From Phaeocystidibacter marisrubri (lineage in GTDB: Bacteria; Bacteroidota; Bacteroidia; Flavobacteriales; Schleiferiaceae): DNA of 64,000 nt. Below, one piece after another: positions 53,122 through 61,178 of this stretch; positions within the stretch are counted from its first letter, which is position 1; the number at the start of each line of letters is the position of its first letter. The notes beneath the pieces were generated by a model that was given only the letters and a program-made list of their open reading frames with translations, had not been told where the DNA came from and ran no database searches. A program made the translations under genes and the position numbers. The stretch lies in the NCBI RefSeq assembly GCF_008933165.1, contig NZ_WBVQ01000002.1:891569-955568 (forward strand), read 5' to 3'.

Positions 53122-55776
53122 TTGACACCCACGGTGAACCTTTATAGATACATCTTCGCACTTCTTTTAGCCCTGACGTCATTTGGACTTCAGGCTACGC
53201 ATAATCGTGCGGGAGAAATCACGTACAAATACATTGGCGGCTACACGTACGAAGTCACGGTCATCACCTACACCAAAGTCACTTCCCAAATTGATCGATG
53301 TGAACTTTCGGTGGAGTGGGGAGACAATACGTCGAGCGTTCTTCCCCGAATCAATGGATCTGTATCGAATTGTGCTCCTGCACACGATGGGGAGGTTCTG
53401 GGAAATGATATTCGCAGAAACGTTTACCAAGGCACACACACTTTCCCTTCACCAGGCTATTTCACGATTTCGGTAGAAGACTTGAACAGAAACTCCGGTG
53501 TAGCGAACATCAACAACTCGGTTCAAGTTCCATTTTACGTTTCAACCACGCTTTTGGTGAACCCAGCCATCGGCCCCAACAACTCCCCTATCCTGCTAAA
53601 CTACCCTATCGACGAAGGATGTATCGACCGAATGTTTATCCACAACGCTGGAGCTTTTGACCCCGACGGGGATAGCTTGAGTTTTGAATTGGTGAATTGT
53701 AGAGGTTTGAATGGACGTGAATTGACCGAAACCTACGACCCGAACTACGTCCAAGACTCCATATATATCGACGAATACACGGGGGATCTCATCTGGGATC
53801 AACCACGAAATATCGGTGAGTTTAACTTCGCCTTCGTCATTAAAGAATACCGCAAGGGACTCAATGGGAATTACCAATTGATTGGCAGCGTCACCCGAGA
53901 CATGCAAGTCAACATCGGACAGTGCAACAACCGTCCTCCAACCATTCAAGTACCAACGCCCCACTGCGTAGAAGCCGGAAGCACGTTGAATTTTAATGTG
54001 ATTGCTACCGACCCCGACAACAATACGATTTCCCTGTCTGCCACAGGAGGGCCATTTGAAGTAACTCCATCTGCGAGTTTCCCTAACCCTTCAACTGGAC
54101 CTTCTCCTGTTTCCGAACCCTTTTCTTGGACGCCTAGCTGTGACCAAGTTCGCTTTCAACCGTACTTCGTTTACTTTAGGGCTGAAGACATTCCATCCAA
54201 TCCACCGTCTCTTGTGGGACTAGCGACCGTTGAGATTAGAGTGGTTGCACCGTCTCCTAAAAACCCTTCAGCTACACCAAACCAAGATGTCATCGATTTA
54301 GTTTGGGACCCAAACTTCTGTCAATCCGCCAATGGGTACGACATCTATCGAAGAAAGGGCTCCTTTGGATTCATCCCTTCGGAATGTGAAACTGGAGTTC
54401 CCGAATACACGGGTTACGAGAAAATTGGGTCTACCATAGGATGGGCTTCTACGGCGTACACCGACACCAACGACATTGAACGAGGTGTGCAATATTGCTA
54501 TATGGTAGTTGCCACATTTGATGATGGAAGTGAAAGCTACGCTTCGGTAGAGTTCTGCACCGAATTGGCCAAAACCCTTCCCATTATCACGAATGTAGAT
54601 GTCCGAGCTACCGATGCCGTAAATGGTGAAATTGAGGTTCGATGGATTCCTGCACTGGAAATCGATTCTTTCGCATTTCCTCCTCCTTACGCCTATGTAG
54701 TGGAAAGAGCTCCTCAAATTGATGGGAACAACTTTGTCATTCTCGATACCGTTTCGAGTACCAATTACATCGACAATGGCCTTAATACTCAAGATGCCGG
54801 TTGGAACTATCGCATCACTTTGTTAAGTGGAGTGAATGAAGATTTTGTTGGAATTACGGATGATGCCTCTAGCCTATTCGCTTCTACCATAGCTCATGAT
54901 GAAAGCATCCAAATCAATTTTGAATACCTCACTCCTTGGGTTAACGATACCACAGTAGTGTACAGGGAAACCAGTCAAGGTAGTGGAATATGGGATTCCA
55001 TTGGATTCACCACATCCGATACCTACCTCGACACAGGCCTGGCCAATGGAACCACCTATTGTTATTACGGAAAAGGAATTGGCCGATTCACGGGATCAAA
55101 CATGCCTGCTCCGCTGTTCAATCGTTCTCAAGAAATTTGTGGGGAGCCGTCCGACAATGAGGCTCCATGTGTCCCAACCGTTTCTTGGTCGGCCGACTGT
55201 GAAAACGCCTACTTGCGCATTGACTGGTCGGTCCCTTCGGGTTGCCCGAGTGATATCGTATACTACAACATCTATTACCGAGCTTCTTCGAACGAACCGT
55301 GGAGTTCTTCCCCCATTGTTCAAGGCATCACCGATCCATTCTTTATCTTCAACGAAGGTTCTATTGTGGGTTGCTATGCCATCACGGCAGTGGATGACGC
55401 CGACGAGCCCAATGAAAGTCCGATTGTAGAAGCCTTCTGCATTGACGGTTGTGCTCAGATTGAATTGCCAGATGTCTTCAGTCCGTCTAACGATGGTGTA
55501 AACGACTTCTTCTATCCCGTTCGCGATGGAAATGGCGAACCTATTTTCAGAGACATCGACCAATTCCAAATCAAGGTGATGAATCGCTGGGGCAGAGTTG
55601 TGTACAAAACCGATGACATCAATGAATTCGTCAATGTAGGGTGGGATGGAAACGACCGAACCACGAACCTTCCATGCCCTGAAGGGGTTTACTTCTATAT
55701 TTGCACTTACAGAGCGCGCAGTCTTGGCAATGCGCCTGAAGAAGTTTTAAATGGCAGCTTACACCTATTCCGCTGA
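53122..55776 (+). CDS. Surface protein with T9SS type B (gliding-motility) C-terminal domain
   Basis: An 884-residue exported protein. The start is probably the TTG at 53122 or the GTG at 53134; either gives a signal peptide (RYIFALLLALTSFGLQA). The N-terminal part ATHNRAGEITYKYIGGYTYE begins a domain common in Bacteroidota surface proteins, followed by cadherin/fibronectin-like repeats from about 290. The C-terminus (LPDVFSPSNDGVNDFFYPV ... NRWGRVVYKTD ... PEGVYFYICTY) is the gliding-motility/type B sorting domain used by the type 9 secretion system. Role: probably adhesion or matrix. It overlaps ribE by one base. Confidence 0.85.
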   Translation: MTPTVNLYRYIFALLLALTSFGLQATHNRAGEITYKYIGGYTYEVTVITYTKVTSQIDRCELSVEWGDNTSSVLPRINGSVSNCAPAHDGEVLGNDIRRNVYQGTHTFPSPGYFTISVEDLNRNSGVANINNSVQVPFYVSTTLLVNPAIGPNNSPILLNYPIDEGCIDRMFIHNAGAFDPDGDSLSFELVNCRGLNGRELTETYDPNYVQDSIYIDEYTGDLIWDQPRNIGEFNFAFVIKEYRKGLNGNYQLIGSVTRDMQVNIGQCNNRPPTIQVPTPHCVEAGSTLNFNVIATDPDNNTISLSATGGPFEVTPSASFPNPSTGPSPVSEPFSWTPSCDQVRFQPYFVYFRAEDIPSNPPSLVGLATVEIRVVAPSPKNPSATPNQDVIDLVWDPNFCQSANGYDIYRRKGSFGFIPSECETGVPEYTGYEKIGSTIGWASTAYTDTNDIERGVQYCYMVVATFDDGSESYASVEFCTELAKTLPIITNVDVRATDAVNGEIEVRWIPALEIDSFAFPPPYAYVVERAPQIDGNNFVILDTVSSTNYIDNGLNTQDAGWNYRITLLSGVNEDFVGITDDASSLFASTIAHDESIQINFEYLTPWVNDTTVVYRETSQGSGIWDSIGFTTSDTYLDTGLANGTTYCYYGKGIGRFTGSNMPAPLFNRSQEICGEPSDNEAPCVPTVSWSADCENAYLRIDWSVPSGCPSDIVYYNIYYRASSNEPWSSSPIVQGITDPFFIFNEGSIVGCYAITAVDDADEPNESPIVEAFCIDGCAQIELPDVFSPSNDGVNDFFYPVRDGNGEPIFRDIDQFQIKVMNRWGRVVYKTDDINEFVNVGWDGNDRTTNLPCPEGVYFYICTYRARSLGNAPEEVLNGSLHLFR

Positions 55777-56372
55777 TGTTTACAGGAATTGTTGAAACGA
55801 TGAGTGAGGTGGTTTCGATCACCCACGAAGGAACCAATGTTCACCTGGACCTTAAATCAGATATCACTTCTGAACTCAAAATTGACCAGAGCGTAGCGCA
55901 CAACGGTGCATGTCTCACGGTTGTTGGATTTCCATCAGAAGGTGTTTATCGCGTTACAGCGATTGACGAAACCATGAAGAAAACCAATCTGGGTGATTGG
56001 AAGGTGGGAGATAAAATCAACATGGAAAGATGCATGAAGGCTGACGGTCGATTGGACGGTCACATTGTGCAAGGACATGTAGATACAACGGGCCTTGTTC
56101 GAGAGATTGAAAATGCGGATGGATCGTGGAATGTTACCATTGAACATCCCGAAGGTGAACAATTCATGACGGTTCCCAAAGGCTCCATCTGTATCAATGG
56201 AACGAGTTTAACCGTAGTGAATAGTTCGCTCAATTCTTTCAGTGTAAGTCTAATACCCTACACTTGGGAACACACCAATTTCCATCAATTGAAAGTGGGA
56301 AATCGCGTGAATTTGGAATTTGACATTTTGGGGAAATACGTTACGGCCATGATGGCTCGACGTGGTTTGTGA
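55776..56372 (+). CDS. ribE: Riboflavin synthase, alpha chain
   Basis: A 198-residue enzyme that makes riboflavin from two 6,7-dimethyl-8-ribityllumazine molecules. It starts with the invariant MFTGIVE and shows the family's two similar lumazine-binding halves (AHNGACLTVVGF; CINGTSLTVVNSS) joined by DGHIVQGHVDTTG. Standard length. The ATG overlaps the stop of the preceding T9SS protein gene by one base, although the functions are unrelated. Confidence 0.95.
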   Translation: MFTGIVETMSEVVSITHEGTNVHLDLKSDITSELKIDQSVAHNGACLTVVGFPSEGVYRVTAIDETMKKTNLGDWKVGDKINMERCMKADGRLDGHIVQGHVDTTGLVREIENADGSWNVTIEHPEGEQFMTVPKGSICINGTSLTVVNSSLNSFSVSLIPYTWEHTNFHQLKVGNRVNLEFDILGKYVTAMMARRGL

Positions 56373-56375
56373 GTT

Positions 56376-56708
56376 TTACCAGCGACCGTAGCTCGTATAA
56401 ACCACATCTTCGCTGGTCATTTTAAATGCACCAGGGGAAGACAATCTCCACTCTACGTCGTGGTCGCGAATAACTCTGATGGGACAAGCCGTGAAGGTTA
56501 GTGTTTCTTCAAACTCCTCAACCACCACTGAATTCGCCGTAGTGCAGTCATTCTCTTCAAGTGTTACTTCGGTAGTTGTACTCTCGGAATATTCTACTTC
56601 TACCTCCGCAGCGGAGACCTCAATTTTCTTCTGAGTAGATGGAACTTCTTGCCCCCAACTCATGCAAGGCAAGCTCAAGATTAAGATGGTGATAAACGTC
56701 TTTTTCAT
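56376..56708 (-). CDS. Small secreted protein, unknown function
   Basis: A 110-residue protein with signal peptide (TFITILILSLPCMSWGQ). The mature part is short, acidic and beta-like (VEVEYSESTTTEVTLEEND), with two cysteines (CTTANS, FTACPIRV) that may form a disulfide. Family unknown. It converges with ribE and is followed on the same strand by nothing close; the AddB-like gene is upstream by 11 bases. Confidence 0.6.
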   Translation of the reverse strand: MKKTFITILILSLPCMSWGQEVPSTQKKIEVSAAEVEVEYSESTTTEVTLEENDCTTANSVVVEEFEETLTFTACPIRVIRDHDVEWRLSSPGAFKMTSEDVVYTSYGRW

Positions 56709-56719
56709 GGCACAGAGAT

Positions 56720-59527
56720 TTAAGATTCCTCAACGAACTCCTCTTCGTTTGGTGCAATGACCCCTTCATTGTGGAAGATGTCATACAATAAGGACGTCAA
56801 TACCTCCTCAAAGGTTTGGAGGTCAGCAGAATTAATTTCCGAACGTTTATCTCTGCCAACGCTCAATACCATCAATCCATCTTTATTCTTGCGCATTCCG
56901 AAGATCCCTGCAGAAACGGCTTGCACATCGCTTTGGGACTTATCCACTAGCCAAGCATAGGTCATCAGCTGAAGTGCCTTGGCCTTTTCTGGATTATTGG
57001 CCACTTCGTCAATCTCAACCACGTTGAGCTCGGTAGCCTTTGCGGAGCCTGTCTTGTAATCAATCACCTCCCAAACACCGTCCAAGGTGTCCAATCGGTC
57101 GGCGAAACCTTTCACCAAAACCGGAAAAGCCAAACCCGGCACCTCTAGTTGATGCCTCATGTCCACCTCAACTCCCCGAATCATCCAATCGCGACCTGTC
57201 GCTTCGTACGCTGCCGCTCTCTTCCTTTCTTCCACTAGAAAGTTTCGAGTCATCTGCACCATGGCATGTCCCACCAAGTTATTTCGCCCCTCCACTTCCA
57301 AGTCCCTACCGGCTTCTTCTTTGTAAGTTGCATAAAGTAATTCGGGCAACCTGGACAAAATGTTCTTGTAATCTTGGTCGCTCGGGCGTCCGCCAATAAA
57401 CTGACGGTAAAAATCTTCCAGCACTTTGTGGATGACATTCCCCATGGAACGGTCACCCAACACCTCTTCCACTTCCTCAACATCGCCCTGACCCAAAATC
57501 ACCTTATGGTAAAAATCGACAGGATTCTCCACCCAAAGCTTTAGGTGTGAAGGCGCAATTCCCTTCTCTGCTCGCTTTTGAAAAGCTTCATCCAAATAGG
57601 ACCCTCTTTCCAGTTGGAATGAAGTAGCCAATTGATCTTTGGAAACATGAGTTGAGTACACGCGTTCTACAATTTCAGTATTCGAGAAATTGATGAACTC
57701 ATGTCGTATTTGCTCAATAAAGCGACTCGCTTCTCCCGCATTAAATCCGTCACTTTCTGTGTTGTAAAGCAGCACCACTCGCTTGGTTCCCGACAAGAGT
57801 CGGTAGAAGTGATAGGCGTAAATCGCATCTTTCTCCTTGTGAGTTGGCAGTCCAAAGAAGCGTTTGATATCGTAAGGAATGAAGCTGTTCTCCGATCGCC
57901 CTGCCGGAAGTACATCCTCATTCACGCTGGTCATAATCAAGTTGTCGAAACTCAACAAGCGGGTTTCCAAAACTCCCATCACCTGCAATCCATTTAAAGG
58001 CTCACCAAAGAAGTCGAGAGATTCGTCCTTTAGAAGCTGACGATACAAGTGCAAGGTGGTAGTCATATCCGTTTCCAGAGCATGTTCTTCAAACAGTTCT
58101 AGCAACCGTAGGGAAACTCTATATAAATGTTGGGCGGCTTCCAAATCTTCAGGGAGCACGTCGGCATTGTCGTGATATTCGGCCAAGGCCACAGAAAGGG
58201 CGAGAATGATTTCGGCTGGTGACTGCTCTTTCAACAGGTCAAGTAGCGAGGTGTTTGGCATCCATTCCGACAATTTCTTCACTCCCAAGAATGGCGCATT
58301 GTACTTCCTCATTTTATCGAGCACCGCATGCGCATTCACTTCACCTAAGTGAAACTGATAAAACGGCTGAAGCAGCAATCGCTCCAAATCCTTGTGGTAG
58401 ATCTGGAAAGACCTTCCCTCCTCTTTTTGGAGACGAAGAGCGCGCTCATGTGCTTCGAGGATAATCTCAACACTGTTCGCCAAATTCAGCTCCCGCAACG
58501 GCAAGCCCATGGTAACGTTTACTTCTTCAAACTCCGATGGAATACTGTTGAGGACTGGCATCAGCAGACCTTCATCGGCCAACACCAATGCCATGTGATC
58601 AGCAACATCTCTATCGGCAATATCCGCCTTCATATCAGACAACACCCCAGAGAGGGTCTTTGCCATCCCAATCTGCTTGGGAACACCAATGATCTCAATC
58701 TTCCTAGGTTCCGCTCGAAGTCGGTCTACCACAAACGGGAACTCCACGCCATCAAAACTTCTCCACTGGCGATACTGACGCATAAACATCCCTGCCTCTT
58801 GCGCAGGATCATCCAAATAATAGGGATCCGCATCGAACCAAACGTGCGCCAACCCCGACTCCAAGCCACTCTTTAAAATGACTTGCTCTGCCGTGTTCAA
58901 CGCATTAAATCCAACGAAGTAGATGGAAGAACAACCTTTCTTCTTGCACCAATGTTCCAGTGCATTCTCTGACTGTACCTTTGTTGCAGCCTCGCGGTAC
59001 ATCAACCCTTGATAAGCGCGTTTGCTTTTAAAGAGCTCTTGCTGAAAATCGAGATAGATGGGGTGGAGCTTCTTCCAAAATCGGATGTACGCCTCAATCA
59101 TTTCTGGAGTATCTCCTTCCACACCCCATCGTTCTAGTGCTTTCGCATCCGTTACATTCTCAAAGATGGCTTTCGCGTCTACCATGTAACGATCTATCTC
59201 ATTGTAATCTTGAAGTAGGCGGCTCGACCATTTGATGAAATTCTCAAAACTCTCCGCTTCCGAACCATACACCTTCACGTAACTCGAATACAATTGGAAC
59301 TGTAACGTAAGTGTATCAGTAGAAAACAATCCAGACAAGTCAGAAGTCAGCTCATCAATCACCACAATAAGCGGTGAAATAACAGGATCTGGAGAAAGGG
59401 CGGCCAGTGTTCGCTTCAAAAAGAGTGAAGCTCTTCGACTCGGAAGAACAATGCAAACGTCCTCAAATCCATGAGGGTGAAGGGTCTGTAGGTTTTTGGC
59501 TACAAGCTCTAGAAAAGGCTTTGGCAT
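56720..59527 (-). CDS. AddB-like PD-(D/E)XK nuclease family protein
   Basis: A 935-residue protein similar to AddB/RexB-type subunits of double-strand-break repair nucleases. An inactive helicase-like N-terminal half (VCIVLPSRRASLFLKRTL) is followed by a C-terminal PD-(D/E)XK nuclease domain (GFADRLDTLDGVWEVIDYKTG, with the Asp and the Lys). The AddA helicase-nuclease partner is not adjacent. In Bacteroidota such proteins occur as AddB homologues, here without the four-cysteine Fe-S cluster that I would look for. Probable role: DNA-end processing. Confidence 0.82.
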   Translation of the reverse strand: MPKPFLELVAKNLQTLHPHGFEDVCIVLPSRRASLFLKRTLAALSPDPVISPLIVVIDELTSDLSGLFSTDTLTLQFQLYSSYVKVYGSEAESFENFIKWSSRLLQDYNEIDRYMVDAKAIFENVTDAKALERWGVEGDTPEMIEAYIRFWKKLHPIYLDFQQELFKSKRAYQGLMYREAATKVQSENALEHWCKKKGCSSIYFVGFNALNTAEQVILKSGLESGLAHVWFDADPYYLDDPAQEAGMFMRQYRQWRSFDGVEFPFVVDRLRAEPRKIEIIGVPKQIGMAKTLSGVLSDMKADIADRDVADHMALVLADEGLLMPVLNSIPSEFEEVNVTMGLPLRELNLANSVEIILEAHERALRLQKEEGRSFQIYHKDLERLLLQPFYQFHLGEVNAHAVLDKMRKYNAPFLGVKKLSEWMPNTSLLDLLKEQSPAEIILALSVALAEYHDNADVLPEDLEAAQHLYRVSLRLLELFEEHALETDMTTTLHLYRQLLKDESLDFFGEPLNGLQVMGVLETRLLSFDNLIMTSVNEDVLPAGRSENSFIPYDIKRFFGLPTHKEKDAIYAYHFYRLLSGTKRVVLLYNTESDGFNAGEASRFIEQIRHEFINFSNTEIVERVYSTHVSKDQLATSFQLERGSYLDEAFQKRAEKGIAPSHLKLWVENPVDFYHKVILGQGDVEEVEEVLGDRSMGNVIHKVLEDFYRQFIGGRPSDQDYKNILSRLPELLYATYKEEAGRDLEVEGRNNLVGHAMVQMTRNFLVEERKRAAAYEATGRDWMIRGVEVDMRHQLEVPGLAFPVLVKGFADRLDTLDGVWEVIDYKTGSAKATELNVVEIDEVANNPEKAKALQLMTYAWLVDKSQSDVQAVSAGIFGMRKNKDGLMVLSVGRDKRSEINSADLQTFEEVLTSLLYDIFHNEGVIAPNEEEFVEES

Positions 59528-59614
59528 GGTCTTAGTAAACGATAGATTGTCCTACATTCGTAAGTAGGAAGGTACTACAATCGAAATCAAACGTACAACG
59601 TAAATACGGAAACT

Positions 59615-60199
59615 ATGAAACTCAAATTCACCTACCCACTAGCAGCGGTCCTATTAGCCGGCTCACTTCTGAGCAGCTGTGGATCCAAAGAAGTAGCCGT
59701 TCAAGAAGGAGAAGAAATCATGATCATCCCATGTTCGGGTTCGGAATACTTCACGGATGAAGAAACTTTCCGCGCCAACGCATTTGGAGAGAGCATCGAC
59801 CTCAATACGGCAAAGAACAAAGCACTTAGCAATGCGCGCGCTCAATTGGCCACCGATATTCAAAGTGTGATGAAACTCGTAGGCGACAACTACGTAGTGA
59901 GTCGTGAGGTAAACAACCGTGAGGAAGTTCTTGAACGATTTGAACAAAACGCTAGAACTGTAGTAAACCAAACTCTCATGGGAGTTCGTCAGATTTGTGA
60001 GGTTTCTACTCGTACTCGAAATTCCGACGATCAGGAGTTGTTCCGCTACTATGTTGCCATTGAATTGAGTGCTGATGCACTTACTCAGAAATACTACAAC
60101 GCCTTGAGCTCTGATGAAGTAGTTCGCATTGACTACAACTACGAGCGATTCAAAGAAACTTTTGAAGAGGAAATGGACAACTACCGCAACGGTAACTAA
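59615..60199 (+). CDS. LPP20-like lipoprotein
   Basis: A 194-residue lipoprotein (LLAGSLLSSC, Cys22). The mature part holds a segment typical of LPP20-type lipoproteins: RANAFGESIDLNTAKNKALSNARAQLATDIQ, with later VVNQTLMGVRQICEVS and YYVAIELS. Such proteins are outer-membrane lipoproteins of unknown role. A clear terminator follows. Confidence 0.75.
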   Translation: MKLKFTYPLAAVLLAGSLLSSCGSKEVAVQEGEEIMIIPCSGSEYFTDEETFRANAFGESIDLNTAKNKALSNARAQLATDIQSVMKLVGDNYVVSREVNNREEVLERFEQNARTVVNQTLMGVRQICEVSTRTRNSDDQELFRYYVAIELSADALTQKYYNALSSDEVVRIDYNYERFKETFEEEMDNYRNGN

Positions 60200-60221
60200 T
60201 CCTAAAGATGTAATCGCATTC

Positions 60222-60248
60222 AACCCCGGCAGTTTGTCGGGGTTTTTT
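60222..60248 (+). terminator. Terminator after the LPP20-like gene
   Basis: AACCCCG and CGGGGTT pair over 7 bp around a 9-nt loop, followed by TTTTT. Confidence 0.85.
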
Positions 60249-60278
60249 ATGAATAGAGTTAACAGGTGAGAAAGGTGA

Positions 60279-60392
60279 CTAAAAAAGATGAGGCCATCTC
60301 AACTGGCGTCGAAATGGCCTCATAACCTAACCTATAAAAAACTACCCTCACTTAGATAAGCGACAGTGCGTAGGAAAACCCGCAATCTTTTT
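60279..60392. repeat. 114-bp repeated element, copy 1
   Basis: Copy 1 of an element repeated at 61042-61155 (about 90% identical by eye, 9 substitutions and two 1-base indels). It has a 10-bp perfect stem (60288-60297 with 60314-60323, ATGAGGCCAT/ATGGCCTCAT) around a 16-nt loop; on the minus strand it is followed by CTTTTTT, like a terminator. Near the other end GG-AAAA-CC with flanking TGCG/CGCA, followed by TTTTT, may be a plus-strand terminator. Confidence 0.8.
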
Positions 60393-60451
60393 GAAAATAA
60401 TTTTCAAGGCCTACAATGGCTGGCCTTTGGATGTATCTGTAACTTGTATAG

Positions 60452-61045
60452 ATGATTACAAACGCTCTCTTTTATTTACGTTCGACTATCGTCATTGGCT
60501 GTTTATCTCTCATCAGCTGTTCACAAGACAAGGGACCATCCTCTATCCTTCAGGATTTTTACACCCCTGCCGAAATAGAGGATATCCATATCATTCTGAA
60601 CTACTCGGATCAAATGTTCATGCGATATGCAGGCATAAATGATCCCGCTGAGGCCTACAGAAATTTTGTGACTGCGTATTCAAAAGCTCAAGATGGAAAA
60701 CCACTTTTTGACTCACTTTATGTGGACCCCACAAGCACCATCCACAGCATAGCCAAAGGTTCATTTTATCAGGACACCTATTATGTCTCGACTTTTATCA
60801 ACACACAAGGGGGAGTCCTTGCACCTAAGCCCGACTCTAGGTATATATCTTTTCTAATGAAACTTGCGGAGGAAGATTCTTTCTATGCTGAATATGCAGC
60901 AATAATCCATTCAGCTTCAGACTTTACTCCAAGCCTTATTTGGGGACTTCCGAACGAGATGTGTGATTTTGACAACCCGGATGTGAGGACCGTGTGGGCT
61001 ATTCAATTCCTTGCGATTTTCTCAAGAGGTCAAGAACTACCCTAA
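60452..61045 (+). CDS. Putative lipoprotein between two copies of a repeat
   Basis: A 197-residue protein with a lipoprotein signal (TIVIGCLSLISC) and a mature part rich in aromatic and acidic residues (ILQDFYTPAEIEDIHIILN, GLPNEMCDFDNPDVRT). No family is recognised. It is bracketed by the two 114-bp direct repeats, the second of which begins at its stop codon, so the gene plus one repeat could have been gained or lost as a unit. Confidence is moderate because no homologue was identified. Confidence 0.6.
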   Translation: MITNALFYLRSTIVIGCLSLISCSQDKGPSSILQDFYTPAEIEDIHIILNYSDQMFMRYAGINDPAEAYRNFVTAYSKAQDGKPLFDSLYVDPTSTIHSIAKGSFYQDTYYVSTFINTQGGVLAPKPDSRYISFLMKLAEEDSFYAEYAAIIHSASDFTPSLIWGLPNEMCDFDNPDVRTVWAIQFLAIFSRGQELP

Positions 61046-61155
61046 AAAAGATGAGGTCATCTCAACTGGCGTCGAAATGACCTCAAAACCTAACCTATAA
61101 AAACTACCCTCACCTAGATAAGCGACGGTACTCGGGAAAACCCGCAATCTTTTTT
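61042..61155. repeat. 114-bp repeated element, copy 2
   Basis: Copy 2. The stem is kept (TGAGGTCAT/ATGACCTCA, 61052-61060 with 61077-61085) by a compensatory change: C in copy 1 has become T in the left arm and its partner G has become A in the right arm. On the minus strand the stem is followed by CTTTTTT, ideally placed as terminator of the helicase gene (end 61179). On the plus strand CGGG-AAAA-CCCG followed by TTTTTT is placed for the lipoprotein gene. Thus it sits as a two-way terminator between convergent genes. Confidence 0.8.
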
Positions 61156-61178
61156 AGAAAAGTTCGGAATTCAGGGTT

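Noticed and set aside
59663..60223. 186-codon frame antisense to the LPP20-like gene
   Set aside because: The plus-strand product has a lipobox and a terminator; the antisense frame has neither.
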